DNA of 64,000 bases from Pseudomonas sp. Q2-TVG4-2 (GCF_013620795.1 NZ_LGLW01000008.1:1-64000), one strand, 5' to 3'. Shown: positions 36,903 through 46,675, numbered from the stretch's first letter. Program-made: numbers and translations. The notes: generated from the letters alone by a model not told the origin.

Positions 36903-37511
36903 TCAGGCGGCTTCGAACAGCTCCTCGATTGCCTGCTGTGCAGCTGTCATCGCCGTTTCGCGTGCATCACCACCCATGGCGAGACCATGAGCCCGGACGA
37001 TCTCGATATCGGTGATGCCGAGAAAGCCCAGCACCAACCTCAAGTAGCCCTCGTGGGCGACACCGGTGGGCTGATCGGCGTGCATACCTCCGGCGGTTGA
37101 AACGAGAATGACGCGCTTGCCGCCAGCCAAGCCTTCCGCGCCGTTGGGGCCGTAGCGGAAGGTCTTGCCTGCCACGGCGATACGATCGATCCACGCCTTG
37201 AGCTGACTGGGCACGCTGAAGTTGTACATTGGCGCGCCGATGATCAGCAGATCCGCCGCGAGAAATTCGTTCAACGTTGCTTCTGCCAATGCGGCTGCTT
37301 GACGCTGCGCGGCGTCGCGCAGCTCGTCGGGAGTGCCGGCCGCAGCCAGGCTCGCCCCGGATAGGTGGGTCAGTTCTTCAGCGGCGAGATCACGATAGCG
37401 CAAGATGCTTTCCGGCTCGGCAGCCCGCACGGCGGTCGCGACGGCGTGGGTGAGCTGACGCGAAGCCGAGGCGTCGCCGAGGATGCTCGAGTCAAGGTGC
37501 AGTACGTTCAT
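36903..37511 (-). CDS. azoR: FMN-dependent NADH-azoreductase
   Basis: A 202-residue flavodoxin-fold quinone/azo reductase. The FMN phosphate loop is [18 protein letters not shown] at residue 5, the isoalloxazine-contact segment is [18 protein letters not shown] near residue 95, and [11 protein letters not shown] lies near 145, as in AzoR/AcpD. It reduces quinones and azo compounds by two electrons and protects against thiol and electrophile stress. The length is standard. It is transcribed away from an adjacent LysR gene over a shared 112-base region containing a LysR-type dyad, so the LysR protein is probably its regulator. Confidence 0.94.
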   Translation of the reverse strand: MNVLHLDSSILGDASASRQLTHAVATAVRAAEPESILRYRDLAAEELTHLSGASLAAAGTPDELRDAAQRQAAALAEATLNEFLAADLLIIGAPMYNFSVPSQLKAWIDRIAVAGKTFRYGPNGAEGLAGGKRVILVSTAGGMHADQPTGVAHEGYLRLVLGFLGITDIEIVRAHGLAMGGDARETAMTAAQQAIEELFEAA

Positions 37512-37598
37512 ATCAAGTCTCCGTCGCAGGTTCGTTTCGATGGAGAAAGCCTACCGATGAATCCAATCAATGATTAGTCAGCAAAAATGCGATAGTTT

Positions 37599-37614
37599 GT
37601 CCTGCACATAGGAC
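37599..37614. promoter_or_regulatory. LysR-type dyad between azoR and lysR-family gene
   Basis: GTCCT-N6-AGGAC in the divergent region, ten bases before the LysR ATG. An arm-gap-arm dyad in this position fits autoregulation and control of azoR. Confidence 0.5.
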
Positions 37615-37623
37615 GATACAACC

Positions 37624-38511
37624 ATGCAAGACCTCAACGACCTTTTTTACTTCGCCAAGGTGGTCGAAGCCGGTGGGTTTGCCGCAGCCGGTCGCCAGCT
37701 CGGCATCCCCAAATCACGGCTGTCACGGCGAATCGCAGAGCTTGAAGAGCGCCTCGGTGCGCGATTGCTTCAGCGCACCACGCGAAAGCTGGCAGTGACC
37801 GAAGTTGGCGATCGCTACTATCGCCACTGTCAGGCGATGCTGCTTGAAGCGGAACAGGCAGACGAAGTCGTGGCAAGCCTTATCAGCGAACCCAGAGGGC
37901 GCGTGCGTGTTTCCTGCCCCGTAGCGGTGGCTGGATTCTCCGACGTGGTAGCGGGTTTTCTTATGGCCTATCCGCTGGTGACGCTTGAAACCATCGTGAC
38001 CAACCGGCGCGTGGATCTGGTCAACGAGGGCATTGACGTCGCCTTGCGGGTTCGTACCGCAGATGATGAGGATCCTTCGCTGATCGTCCGTCGTCTGCAG
38101 CCGGCCATCGCCTATCTCGTTTGCTCGCCCAGTCTGCTTGGCGAGCAGCTCATCAATCACCCCGAAGACTTGGCAAAGCTCCCTGCGCTAGGCGCACCAG
38201 ATGCGGACCGCAAGGTGCGCTACCGGCTCTTCAACGACGATGGTGAAGTCCGTGAGGTCGCGCTGGAGCCACGGCTTGTTGTCGATGACTTCGGCGTTCG
38301 AAAGGCCTCGGCGCTGGCGGGGCTCGGCTTGACCTTGTTGCCGCGTGGTTACTGCGAAGACGAACTGGCAAGCGGCCAGCTAATTCGTGTTTTACCAGGC
38401 TGGACGTTACCAGGCGGCTATTTGCAGATTGCATATCTTCATCGGCGCGGAATGCTGCCTGCAGTTCGCGCCTGGATAGATCATCTCGTGAAAGTTTTCG
38501 GTCAGGATTAA
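37624..38511 (+). CDS. LysR-family transcriptional regulator (azoR neighbour)
   Basis: A 295-residue LysR regulator. The N-terminal winged HTH reads FYFAKVVEAGGFAAAGRQLG and KSRLSRRIAELEERLGARLL (residues ~8-55). A periplasmic-binding-protein-like effector domain follows from about residue 90. It belongs by appearance to the large CrgA/AaeR-like clade that controls quinone reductases and pirins. It is divergent from azoR. The effector is unknown but is likely an electrophile or quinone, by analogy. Confidence 0.92.
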   Translation: MQDLNDLFYFAKVVEAGGFAAAGRQLGIPKSRLSRRIAELEERLGARLLQRTTRKLAVTEVGDRYYRHCQAMLLEAEQADEVVASLISEPRGRVRVSCPVAVAGFSDVVAGFLMAYPLVTLETIVTNRRVDLVNEGIDVALRVRTADDEDPSLIVRRLQPAIAYLVCSPSLLGEQLINHPEDLAKLPALGAPDADRKVRYRLFNDDGEVREVALEPRLVVDDFGVRKASALAGLGLTLLPRGYCEDELASGQLIRVLPGWTLPGGYLQIAYLHRRGMLPAVRAWIDHLVKVFGQD

Positions 38512-38543
38512 CGCGTTACGCCTGTCGAAACGCATCCCTTCAC

Positions 38544-39236
38544 TTAAACCGGCAGCTGTATCAGCACCTCCAAACGTTGGAGGTACAGGTAATCCAGCCA
38601 CATCATCTGGTGCGCCATGACAATCAGCCAGAACACCAATTGGAACGAGAACTTGCGAGTCTTGTGCCGTAGCAGTTGCTGCGCCAGTAATGCACCTGGC
38701 CAGCCGCCGAATAACTCAATCAGATGCAAGCGGGCCTCCGGCGTACGCCAACCACTGCGCAGCGCGCTGCGTTTGTCATGCAGATACAACCCAAAGGCCA
38801 CCAGACTCCCCACTAGGTAAGCAAGAACCGGCCAATAGTGGTCCTGTTCCGCCAATCGAAGAGTACCGAGCGTCGGCAGGACACAGAGCAGGATCAAACC
38901 CACCAATCTAAATACAGGCTGTCGAGTCGCCCCTTTATGCCGATTTCGGAGCTCGGGCTTGGTGGGTCTCGCTGACTGATACGTTGGTGTAGCCGGCTTA
39001 CCGCGAGTGGCTGGTTCGTCGAGCGACAGCGGGGCATCCAGACGAATATGCGTGGCGTGCAAGCGTCCGCCTTTGTCACGCTCGCGCAGGTACAACACGC
39101 GGTCGCCCTGCATCGGTCGGCGAGGACCACGCATGGCCGAGATGTGAGCGAAGATGTCTTCACCGCCCTGCTCCGGCCGGATAAAGCCGAACCCCTTTTT
39201 ATCGTTCCAGCTTTTCAGCTGACCGCGTAGTTCCAT
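38544..39236 (-). CDS. Cold-shock domain fused to DUF1294 membrane domain
   Basis: A 230-residue fusion. Residues 1-65 form a cold-shock (OB-fold) domain with the RNA-binding motifs KGFGFIRPEQGG and DIFAHISAM. A charged linker (~70-105) leads to two helices (~108-145) and the DUF1294 domain, with LHLIELFGGWPGALLAQQLLRHK and a final helix. This places an RNA-binding domain at the inner membrane. The family is common in Pseudomonas, with unknown function and a suspected role in RNA localisation or stress. The start ATG is clear, and the length is typical of the fused form. Confidence 0.88.
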   Translation of the reverse strand: MELRGQLKSWNDKKGFGFIRPEQGGEDIFAHISAMRGPRRPMQGDRVLYLRERDKGGRLHATHIRLDAPLSLDEPATRGKPATPTYQSARPTKPELRNRHKGATRQPVFRLVGLILLCVLPTLGTLRLAEQDHYWPVLAYLVGSLVAFGLYLHDKRSALRSGWRTPEARLHLIELFGGWPGALLAQQLLRHKTRKFSFQLVFWLIVMAHQMMWLDYLYLQRLEVLIQLPV

Positions 39237-39305
39237 GACAGCTAGGCCGGTGGCAAAACCGGGGATTTTAATGCCTTTGCTCGCTAGCGGGGAGCCGCTC
39301 CTCCG

Positions 39306-40280
39306 CTATCGGGACGGCAGATACCGGCGATCTAGAAAGTCCAACAGCAGTCTGTTGACTTGCTCCGGCTGCTCGCTCTGTACCCAATGGCCGCAATTGC
39401 CGAGCACGTGCTGCTCCAGGTCAGGAACCCAGGCAGGCATCTTCTGCAACGTATGCGCTTCGAGCGTACCGACTGGATCCTTGTCACCCAGCAGGAACAG
39501 CGCCGGCTGTTCGACCTTGCGCTCGGACAGTGGCGCAGTCCGCTCCCAGTTACGCTCGAAATTGCGGTACCAGTTGAGCGCACCGTGAAATCCGCGCCCC
39601 TCGAAGGTACGCACGTAAACGGTAAAGGCTTCCGGGCCGCACCAGGCCGGGGGCGAGCCCGGGTCCTGCATGCCTAGATAGAGCGAGCTCCCAGCAGGCT
39701 TTTCCTGTAGAAAAAAGCCCTTAGGGACCGCTGCTGATGTGTTGTGCATCATCATCCGCAAGGTCCGTCGGACATCCTGATCCAGCTCGGCCTCGGCAAT
39801 GCCTGGCTCCTGGAAATAGAGGATGTAGTTGAAGCGTTCGGCGTAGTGGCTGCGGATGATCTCGATGGCAGGCTTTTTTGGCCGTCCACCATACGGAACG
39901 GCCATGGCACCCACCGCCTTGACTCGCTCCGGCTCGAGCAGGGCCAGATGCCAGGCAACCGGTGCGCCCCAATCATGACCCACCACTGCCACAGAACGCT
40001 GCCCGAGCAGATCCATCGCTGCCTGGATATCTGCGCAGACGGTTATCAGATCGTAGCTGGCGACATCGCTCGGTGCGGTGGTCTGGCCATAGCCGCGCAT
40101 CTCCGGAACCATCGCGCGGTAGCCTGCATCGGCCAATGCCTGTATTTGGCGGCGCCATGAGTACCAGCTTTCTGGAAACCCATGAACCAACCAAACCACA
40201 GGGCCCTGCGTCGGTCCGGCACAATAAACGCTGAGGGTGATGCCATTGACTGAAAGCAGTTGATGTTCGTATGCGTGCAC
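39306..40280 (-). CDS. Alpha/beta hydrolase, epoxide-hydrolase type
   Basis: A 324-residue soluble hydrolase. HGFPESWYSWR is the oxyanion-hole motif, and GHDWGAPVAW holds the nucleophile Asp (residue ~107). A cap domain with candidate ring-opening tyrosines (FNYILYFQEPG) follows, then GDKDPVGT (acid) and NCGHWVQSEQP (His, residue ~297). The Asp nucleophile with cap tyrosines favours epoxide hydrolase over esterase; a fluoroacetate-dehalogenase-like role is less likely because its conserved Trp/His set is not evident. It sits alone between DUF1294 and uppP. The physiological substrate is unknown. Confidence 0.85.
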   Translation of the reverse strand: MHAYEHQLLSVNGITLSVYCAGPTQGPVVWLVHGFPESWYSWRRQIQALADAGYRAMVPEMRGYGQTTAPSDVASYDLITVCADIQAAMDLLGQRSVAVVGHDWGAPVAWHLALLEPERVKAVGAMAVPYGGRPKKPAIEIIRSHYAERFNYILYFQEPGIAEAELDQDVRRTLRMMMHNTSAAVPKGFFLQEKPAGSSLYLGMQDPGSPPAWCGPEAFTVYVRTFEGRGFHGALNWYRNFERNWERTAPLSERKVEQPALFLLGDKDPVGTLEAHTLQKMPAWVPDLEQHVLGNCGHWVQSEQPEQVNRLLLDFLDRRYLPSR

Positions 40281-40314
40281 GGAGCGCTCCTTCAGCTATC
40301 TGCCTTTGGTGCGT

Positions 40315-41145
40315 TCAGCCAGCAGCGGTACTCCAGTCAATCAGGCTGAACTGCCAGGTGGCCAGAATGATGATGCCGAAGATGATCCGGTACCAGGCAA
40401 ATGCCGCATAGCTATGGTTGCCTATAAATTTCAACAAGGCGCGTACTGCCAGCATTGCGAAAATGAACGAAGTGACGAACCCGATCGCGAAAACCGGAAA
40501 GTCGCCCGGCTGGAACAGGTCACGGTATTTGTAGCCCGAATAGACCGCGGCACCGACCATGGTCGGCATCGCCAGGAAGAAGGAAAACTCTGTGGCCGCC
40601 TTGCGGGAAAGACCGAACAGCAATCCGCCAATGATGGTAGCGCCGGAACGGGATGTTCCGGGGATGAGTGCCAGGCATTGCGCGAAGCCTACCTTGAGCG
40701 CATGAGTCCAGCGCATGTCGTCGACGGTTTCGGCCTGAACGTCATGTTGGCGTTTTTCCGCCCAGAGCATAACCACGCCGCCGATGACCAAAGCCGCTGC
40801 CACGGTGATCGGGTTGAACAGGTATTCGTGAATCAGATCCGCAAAGGTCACACCTAGGACGACGGCTGGTAAGAATGCCACCACCAGGTTAGCCGTGAAC
40901 TTTTGCGCCTGTTGCTCCTTGGGAAGCCCGATCACTACATCGATAATCTTGCAGCGATATTCCCAGACCACCGCCAGGATAGCGCCCAGCTGAATGATGA
41001 TGTTGAAGGCCAGCGCTCGCTCTCCGCCGAAACCGATTAGATCGGCAACGATGATCTGATGCCCGGTGCTGGAGATCGGCAGGAATTCCGTAATGCCCTC
41101 GACCACGCCTAGAAGCAACGCCTGGAAGGCGATCCAAAAATCCAT
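40315..41145 (-). CDS. uppP: Undecaprenyl-diphosphatase UppP
   Basis: A 276-residue inner-membrane phosphatase that recycles undecaprenyl diphosphate for peptidoglycan and O-antigen synthesis, also known as BacA because it confers bacitracin tolerance. It has the two hallmark motifs: [14 protein letters not shown] (residue ~17-30) and [10 protein letters not shown] (residue ~172). About eight hydrophobic helices are visible and the length is typical. Transcribed alone. Confidence 0.96.
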   Translation of the reverse strand: MDFWIAFQALLLGVVEGITEFLPISSTGHQIIVADLIGFGGERALAFNIIIQLGAILAVVWEYRCKIIDVVIGLPKEQQAQKFTANLVVAFLPAVVLGVTFADLIHEYLFNPITVAAALVIGGVVMLWAEKRQHDVQAETVDDMRWTHALKVGFAQCLALIPGTSRSGATIIGGLLFGLSRKAATEFSFFLAMPTMVGAAVYSGYKYRDLFQPGDFPVFAIGFVTSFIFAMLAVRALLKFIGNHSYAAFAWYRIIFGIIILATWQFSLIDWSTAAG

Positions 41146-41431
41146 CTAATCCCCAATAGCGGCGCAAACCACCGCACTTGAATATGCAACAAAGGTATAT
41201 GTCAGATAGCCACTGCAGGCGCTGTTCTGACCTGCTTCTGACAATTAAATTCAATGAGTTGACGACAGCCCTCATCTTTTTTCCGCTGATGCCGAAAAGC
41301 TGTCCGACGGCCCAGCAAAACGTCTGCTGCCACAGCGCAAGTGATCAAGGCGAATCATGGCGCCATGCTCCACCCAGAGCCGCCGACACAATAATAAACA
41401 AGACAAAGTCTCAACAGGAGCTTACAACCCA

Positions 41432-43066
41432 ATGAATCTGCTGCGAAATTTCCCAATCAGTAAGCGCCTCTGGCTGATCCCTATGGTCGCTGTCGCCATG
41501 CTCTTTGTTCTCGGCCTGTTGATGGTTCAACAAGTGCGGATCGACCTGTACAAGGGCAAGCAGGTCATGACCCAGAACATCGTCGAGACGGCAACCGGCG
41601 TTCTTGGCTACTACCAGCAGCTCGAGGCAAATGGTTCTCTGAGCACTGCGCAAGCGCAGAAGGCCGCAATGGACCAGATTCGGCTGCTCCGTTACGGGCA
41701 GAACGACTATTTCTGGATCAACGACATGAACCCGACGATGCTCATGCATCCTATGAAGCCCGAACTCGAAGGTAAGGATCTCTCCCAGACCAAGGACCCG
41801 AACGGCAAGGCGCTGTTCAACGAGATGGTCAAGGTTGCACGACTTCATGGTGCCGGCCTGGTGGATTACGAGTGGGCGAAGCCGGGAGAGAAAAACCCCG
41901 TCCCGAAGATCTCCTACGTCGAGCTGTTCAAGCCCTGGGGCTGGATCATCGGCTCGGGCATCTACGTCGACGACGTCGAGGCGGAGTTCCAGAACTATGT
42001 GGTTCGCTTCTCCACCATCGGCCTGGCCATCGCCGTCCTGATGGCGTTGCTGGTCGCGATCCTCATCCGCAGCATTACCCAGCCGCTGCGCCATTCGATG
42101 CAAGCCATGGCCAACATAGCGAGCGGCGAAGCCGACCTTACGCGCAGCCTTGACGTGTCGGGGAACGATGAGCTGACGACCCTGAGTCGCGACTTCAATA
42201 TGTTTATTCAGAAGCTCCGCACTGTCATGGCGCAGCTGTTCGAGACGTCCGGCTCGCTGGAAAAATCGTCCAACTCGCTGGGCGGACTGGCCAGTCAGGC
42301 GCACAAGCAAAGCCAGCAGCAATCACAGCAAATGGAACTGGTCGCCACCGCGGTGAACGAAGTCACCTACGCCGTGCAGGAAGTGGCGAAGAATGCCGAG
42401 CATGCCTCGAACGAAGTCGGTGATGCGGAAAAGCAGGCCAGCCAGGGTCAGCGCAATATCAAAGCCAGCCTTCAGCAGATCGACCAGCTGTCCACCACCA
42501 TCAACGAAGCGGTTGGGGTGATTCAATCTCTAGCCGACGAAACCACCAAGATTGGTTCGGTTCTCGAAGTCATCGGATCGATCGCTGATCAGACCAACCT
42601 CCTCGCGCTGAACGCTGCGATCGAGGCTGCTCGCGCTGGCGAGCAAGGCCGCGGCTTCGCCGTCGTAGCTGACGAGGTCCGTCTGCTGGCGCAGCGCACC
42701 CAGACCTCAACCGCAGAAATCCACACGATGATCGATCGCCTGCAGAAAAATTCAGGCGCTGCCGTCACCGTCATCATGGAAAGCAGTCGAGCCTCTCAGG
42801 CTACGGTCGAACAGGCCAGCCAGGCCGGACAGAGCCTCGACCAGATCGCGCAGGCTCTGCGCAATCTGTCTGGCCTTAACGCCTCGATCGCCAGCGCAAC
42901 GTTGCAACAGACGCACGTGGTCGAGGACATCAATCAGAACGTCACTCAAGCCGCGGGGCTGGCACAGGAAAGTACCCAGGCCGCCGAGCAATCAAGCGCG
43001 GCAGGCAAAGAGCTCGGCGAGCTGGCCGAGCAGCTGAACCGCCTGCTGAAGCAGTTCAAGGTCTGA
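41432..43066 (+). CDS. Methyl-accepting chemotaxis protein with Cache sensor
   Basis: A 544-residue chemoreceptor. An N-terminal helix ([19 protein letters not shown]) is followed by a periplasmic single-Cache-2-type sensor (~residues 35-185, with [20 protein letters not shown] and [18 protein letters not shown]). A second helix (~192-212), a HAMP domain and the cytoplasmic signalling coiled coil with the hairpin tip [20 protein letters not shown] complete it. Ligands of this Cache class are often small carboxylates. I chose the ATG at 41432, with CAGGAG upstream; a frame 25 codons longer precedes it. It is not near che genes, as is usual for Pseudomonas receptors. Confidence 0.93.
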   Translation: MNLLRNFPISKRLWLIPMVAVAMLFVLGLLMVQQVRIDLYKGKQVMTQNIVETATGVLGYYQQLEANGSLSTAQAQKAAMDQIRLLRYGQNDYFWINDMNPTMLMHPMKPELEGKDLSQTKDPNGKALFNEMVKVARLHGAGLVDYEWAKPGEKNPVPKISYVELFKPWGWIIGSGIYVDDVEAEFQNYVVRFSTIGLAIAVLMALLVAILIRSITQPLRHSMQAMANIASGEADLTRSLDVSGNDELTTLSRDFNMFIQKLRTVMAQLFETSGSLEKSSNSLGGLASQAHKQSQQQSQQMELVATAVNEVTYAVQEVAKNAEHASNEVGDAEKQASQGQRNIKASLQQIDQLSTTINEAVGVIQSLADETTKIGSVLEVIGSIADQTNLLALNAAIEAARAGEQGRGFAVVADEVRLLAQRTQTSTAEIHTMIDRLQKNSGAAVTVIMESSRASQATVEQASQAGQSLDQIAQALRNLSGLNASIASATLQQTHVVEDINQNVTQAAGLAQESTQAAEQSSAAGKELGELAEQLNRLLKQFKV

Positions 43067-43445
43067 CCGCTAAGCGCCAATACCGACCTGCTTTTGTATA
43101 CAGATGGTCAGTCTCCCAACGGGAGCTGACCGTCTATCTGGTTTAACTGATTGCGGGCTTTTCATCACACCGAAGCAGCCCAAGCGATGAAGAACGCCGA
43201 CACCAAGACAACCTCAAACGTGCTGTAACCCAGCTAAACCGAGGCTTCAACGGCAGGTTAATCTGGAAACGCTGCGTAGAACTAAGCCTATACTTTCGGC
43301 TAATTGCAAAAATTTTCCTCAACCACGAACTCTCAATGTGACTTATCAGTCCTCTGTGTACATCAATGGATATGTAAGGCCAACGCCGGCAGCCTGGCGG
43401 CAGGCTCCAATCCGATCTTGGTTATCACACAGAGAGACATGCCCC
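43067..43445. promoter_or_regulatory. Intergenic region with hairpin and a likely promoter
   Basis: It contains a stem GGTCAG/CTGACC (43106-43111 with 43126-43131) extended by CTCCC/GGGAG around an AAC loop, a plausible stop for the chemoreceptor gene though without a T-run. A CTATACT box at 43288-43294 resembles a -10 element of sigma-70/sigma-S type and would serve the small gene at 43446. No other gene is visible. Confidence 0.45.
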
Positions 43446-43715
43446 ATGAATAGCCCCCTTCGTTTCAACGACGCCCTTCTCATTACTGATCGTGCATTCA
43501 AGCCGTTCCAGTGCGTCGCCTGGACGCTACTCGAAGGCAATGGCGAACTCAGCATCACCGTCGTAGATCGCAGCGAATCGCGCGCCGTCGGCCGTTGCAA
43601 GCTGTCCAGCAGTGTCTATTCCGACCCGGTCAAACTCGGCGAGTCCCTGGAACAGGCGCGCGCCGACCTGAGCCGCCAGGGCGTTAACCTCGCTCCCTGG
43701 CATATGCCGGAATAA
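43446..43715 (+). CDS. Small hypothetical protein, paralogue A
   Basis: An 89-residue soluble protein of unknown function. Its C-terminal half (SVYSDPVKLGESLEQARADL, then SRQGVNLAPWHMPE) closely matches that of the protein at 44175-44462, so the two are paralogues. No catalytic motif, signal peptide or membrane segment is visible. The ATG follows GAGAGAC; an in-frame start at 43338 adds residues not shared with the paralogue. It is a monocistronic unit with an intrinsic terminator. Confidence 0.75.
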   Translation: MNSPLRFNDALLITDRAFKPFQCVAWTLLEGNGELSITVVDRSESRAVGRCKLSSSVYSDPVKLGESLEQARADLSRQGVNLAPWHMPE

Positions 43716-43733
43716 ATACCCGCCCCGATTACC

Positions 43734-43766
43734 AAAGGCCCGGATGTTTAAACACCGGGCCTTTTT
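43734..43766 (+). terminator. Intrinsic terminator
   Basis: AAAGGCCCGG and CCGGGCCTTT form a long stem around a TGTTTAAACA-centred loop, followed by TTTTT. It lies 19 bases after the stop of the gene at 43446. Confidence 0.92.
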
Positions 43767-43867
43767 CGTTGTACGGACGCACCGCGGCACACCGGGTCCC
43801 GCTTATTCAACTGATCCATTCGCTTGTTTCACGGTCCCAGCAATAAGTGAATCAAGAGGAGTGAGCA

Positions 43868-44149
43868 ATGAAAGGTGCAGAAGCCTACGTCAACGATCAG
43901 TGGCATAGCAGTGGACTGGCCAACCTGCCGGAGGGTCCTGAGGGCCATTGCATCACGTTGAAATTCATCATCCCGCGCGATGCTCAGTTCACCGGGTTGA
44001 TCACCCATGTCTGCGAAGTGGCACACCGACGGTTGAGTGAGTTCTACGTAGGCCGAAAAGTGACGCATCGACCCGTGCAAGGCTCAGTCGTCGGGGACGG
44101 CAGTGGCGACGGGATAGACCTTGTGTTCGATGTCGCCTCCGCAGAATGA
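43868..44149 (+). CDS. Small hypothetical protein
   Basis: A 93-residue soluble protein that I do not recognise, with an alpha/beta pattern (HCITLKFIIPRDAQFTGLIT) and no targeting signal. GAGGAGTGAG gives a strong ribosome site seven bases before the ATG. It is 25 bases before the paralogue gene at 44175 and 338 before DUF421, all on one strand, so the four small genes and DUF421 may be co-transcribed as a stress-type operon. Confidence 0.75.
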   Translation: MKGAEAYVNDQWHSSGLANLPEGPEGHCITLKFIIPRDAQFTGLITHVCEVAHRRLSEFYVGRKVTHRPVQGSVVGDGSGDGIDLVFDVASAE

Positions 44150-44174
44150 ACAAACGCCACACCGGAGCATGACC

Positions 44175-44462
44175 ATGACCAGTCAACGCCTTGCACTCAA
44201 TGAAGCCATGCGCATCAGCGAAATGGCCTTTCTGCCCTGCCATGCGACCGCCATGGCCGATAACGAGGACGCCAGCTTTTCACTGAGGGTGGTCGACGCT
44301 GCTGGAGACGAAATATTGTCGATTCCTCATATCGCTCGCTCCCAATATACCGATCCCGTTCACCTTGCCGGGCTGCTGGAAAACGCGCGGCTGCAGCTCA
44401 GCAAGGATGGCGTACCGCTGGGCGCATGGTCCATGCCTTCGCAGCCGGGCACCAACGGATGA
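44175..44462 (+). CDS. Small hypothetical protein, paralogue B
   Basis: A 95-residue protein paralogous to the one at 43446. It shares the C-terminal pattern YTDPVHLAGLLENARLQLSK followed by DGVPLGAWSMP, and an N-terminal RxxDALLI/RLALNEAMRI-like helix. The second ATG, at 44175, is seven bases after GGAG; the ATG at 44169 is too close. The function is unknown. It lies directly before the DUF421 gene, with a 25-base gap. Confidence 0.72.
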   Translation: MTSQRLALNEAMRISEMAFLPCHATAMADNEDASFSLRVVDAAGDEILSIPHIARSQYTDPVHLAGLLENARLQLSKDGVPLGAWSMPSQPGTNG

Positions 44463-44487
44463 TCGGGCTCGGCTGAGAGGAACCAGC

Positions 44488-45180
44488 GTGACCGCTTTCG
44501 ATTGGCAGCGAATGCTGTTGAATGACTTTCCGCTGTTGTTCTTGGCCGAGGTGGCGCTACGCGCACTGTTCGCCTTTGCTGCGGTGTTTCTGTTTCTGAA
44601 AATCAGCGGGCGTCGAGGGGTTCGACAACTGTCGTTGTTCGAGCTGGTGGTGATTCTGACTCTGGGGTCCGCAGCCGGTGACGTATCCTTCTATGAAGAT
44701 GTACCGCTGCTACCGATAGCGGCGGTGTTCGTCACCCTATTGCTGCTCTATCGGGCGACGGTGTGGGCCATGACATGCAGCGAGCGGTTCTCCAATTGGA
44801 TGGAAGGCAAACCGGTGACCATCATCAAGAATGGTCTGTACGAGCTGAACAGCCTTGAACAGCTGAACATTTCCTCTGACGAGTTCTTCATGGAGTTGCG
44901 CCAGCAAGGCGTCGAACATCTGGGTCAGGTCCGCCTGGGCATTCTCGAAACCGACGGAGATGTCAGCCTCTTCTTCCAAGACGCCGAATCGATACGCCCC
45001 GGGCTCTCGGTGCTGCCGCGGGAGTATCGATCCATGTACCGGCAGGTACCGGCCAGCGGTCTTTATGCATGCACGCGCTGCGGATATCCGCAAATCATCG
45101 AGGGGCAGCAGTCGGCGGTCTGCCCACGCTGCAGCAACGAGCAATGGGCCCTTGCGTTGACCAACCCTCGCTTGCGCTGA
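44488..45180 (+). CDS. DUF421 (YetF-like) membrane protein with zinc ribbon tail
   Basis: A 230-residue protein. Three N-terminal helices (~15-35, 45-62 and 68-90) carry ISGRRGVRQLSLFELVVILTLGSA, the DUF421/YetF signature. The cytoplasmic domain follows (GKPVTIIKNGLYE, ~105-190). Unusually, the C-terminus bears a CTRCGYP/CPRCSNE tetracysteine zinc ribbon (~195-220), not present in most DUF421 proteins. It starts at GTG with GAGAGG upstream. The family has unknown function and is linked to spore/stress traits in Bacillus. The neighbours are small uncharacterised genes. Confidence 0.85.
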   Translation: MTAFDWQRMLLNDFPLLFLAEVALRALFAFAAVFLFLKISGRRGVRQLSLFELVVILTLGSAAGDVSFYEDVPLLPIAAVFVTLLLLYRATVWAMTCSERFSNWMEGKPVTIIKNGLYELNSLEQLNISSDEFFMELRQQGVEHLGQVRLGILETDGDVSLFFQDAESIRPGLSVLPREYRSMYRQVPASGLYACTRCGYPQIIEGQQSAVCPRCSNEQWALALTNPRLR

Positions 45181-45289
45181 TATGCGGCGCGAACCCCCTC
45201 CGCTTGCATCGGTCCCTTATAGGGACAGGCACCGCGACGGGACCCTTCCGCGCGACTGCGCTTTTCACTCGCGATTCAGGAGCACACTT

Positions 45290-45454
45290 ATGCTAGGCGA
45301 CTATTCCTCGATAAATGAACATCTCGAAACCGCACGAAAGCACGCTGACCATGCTGAGACAAGCGCAGATCCGGCGATTTATCGCGAAGCGATTGATGAG
45401 CTGGTAGCCGCGATTCGGTTGTTGATGCGCAATAGTGAAGAAAAGGAAAGCTGA
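45290..45454 (+). CDS. Very small acidic helical protein
   Basis: A 54-residue protein, probably one or two helices (MLGDYSSINEHLETARKHAD and onward), with CAGGAG nine bases before the ATG. I do not recognise a family. It lies between DUF421 and topoisomerase IB on the same strand. Its small size and strong ribosome site suggest a real small protein. Confidence 0.6.
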   Translation: MLGDYSSINEHLETARKHADHAETSADPAIYREAIDELVAAIRLLMRNSEEKES

Positions 45455-45571
45455 TCGCATACGCAGCCAGCCTCATGTGCCGCCGGCTCTCGCTGGGCGG
45501 TCACTGGCCAGAAGGACCGTGGCCTGACCATATTGCCCAGCGCCGGAACGACGTTAAGAAAGGAGTTTCGA

Positions 45572-46675
45572 ATGCTGGTTGATCAGAGCAGTGAGACGTC
45601 TCTCGGTTTGGCGGAAGGTGTACGTCCGGTGCCAGCGGACGAGCAACCCGATACGGGCACGGCGCTCTGCCCGCCTCTGCCAGTCGACCTGCACTACGTC
45701 GATGACAGCAGTCCTGGCATCAGGCGCCGGGTACTGAGGGGCAAGTTCGCTTACTTCCTGCCAACGGGAGAGCGCATTCGGGATGCCGCAGAGGTCACGC
45801 GCATCAACAAGCTGGCCATCCCCCCGGCGTACAGAGATGTCTGGATATGCCCCGACCCACAAGGCCATATGCAGGCCACCGGGCGCGATGCACGCGGCCG
45901 CAAGCAGTATCGCTATCACCCCCGTTGGCGCGAGATTCGTGACAGCAATAAATATGAGCGCATCCTGGCATTTGGCGCTGCCTTGCCCCGGTTGCGCGCA
46001 CGGATGGAACAGCACTTGGCCCTGCGCGGAATGCCGCGGGAGAAAGTCATGGCACTAGTCGTACAGCTGCTGGAGTCGACCCTGATTCGTGTCGGCAATT
46101 CGCGTTATGCGCGTGAAAACCGTTCCTATGGCCTGACCACGCTACGGACCCGCCACGTAGCCGTGCAAGGTGCCGCGATCCGATTTCAATTTCGCGGTAA
46201 AAGCGGCGTAGAGCATCATGTCACCCTACGGAACCAGCGTCTCGCGCGCATCATGCGTCGCTGTATGGAGCTCCCCGGGCAGCACCTTTTCCAGTATCTG
46301 GACGAAGACGGTGTACGTCATCCGGTGAGCTCCAACGACGTGAATCAGTTCATTCAACAGATGACCGGCGGCGACTTTACCGCTAAGGACTACCGCACTT
46401 GGGCGGGCAGCGCGCTGGCATTGGAGTATCTGCGCAAGTGTGTATGGAAACCGGACGCCGCGGCCCGCCACAACCTAGCCGAAACGATTAAGGAAGTGTC
46501 CCGCCAGCTTGGCAACACCCCGGCCGTATGCCGCCAGTGCTACGTCCATCCCGACGTCCTGGAGGCCTTTGCTTCGGGCGAGCTCGCGCAGCTGCCCAAG
46601 GCGAGAAAGCGCAAGTGGATGAGCAGCGAGGAAGTCACCTTGCTGAACTTTCTGACCGCGCGCGGTTGCGCGTGA
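45572..46675 (+). CDS. DNA topoisomerase IB
   Basis: A 367-residue type IB (poxvirus/eukaryote-like) topoisomerase, which nicks one strand and relaxes supercoils of either sign without ATP. It has the N-terminal topo IB domain (INKLAIPPAYRDVWICPDPQGHMQATGRDARGRKQYRYH, positions ~85-125), then the catalytic domain with RVGNSRYARENRSYGLTTLR and FTAKDYRTWAGS. The active-site tyrosine is in NTPAVCRQCYVHPDVL (residue ~325). I chose the ATG at 45572, preceded by AAAGGAG. It is the only gene after the small-protein cluster and converges with the GGDEF gene. Confidence 0.93.
   Translation: MLVDQSSETSLGLAEGVRPVPADEQPDTGTALCPPLPVDLHYVDDSSPGIRRRVLRGKFAYFLPTGERIRDAAEVTRINKLAIPPAYRDVWICPDPQGHMQATGRDARGRKQYRYHPRWREIRDSNKYERILAFGAALPRLRARMEQHLALRGMPREKVMALVVQLLESTLIRVGNSRYARENRSYGLTTLRTRHVAVQGAAIRFQFRGKSGVEHHVTLRNQRLARIMRRCMELPGQHLFQYLDEDGVRHPVSSNDVNQFIQQMTGGDFTAKDYRTWAGSALALEYLRKCVWKPDAAARHNLAETIKEVSRQLGNTPAVCRQCYVHPDVLEAFASGELAQLPKARKRKWMSSEEVTLLNFLTARGCA

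Noticed and set aside
41411..42322. 303-codon frame antisense to the chemoreceptor gene
   Set aside because: Antisense shadow of a clear Cache/HAMP/MCP protein.
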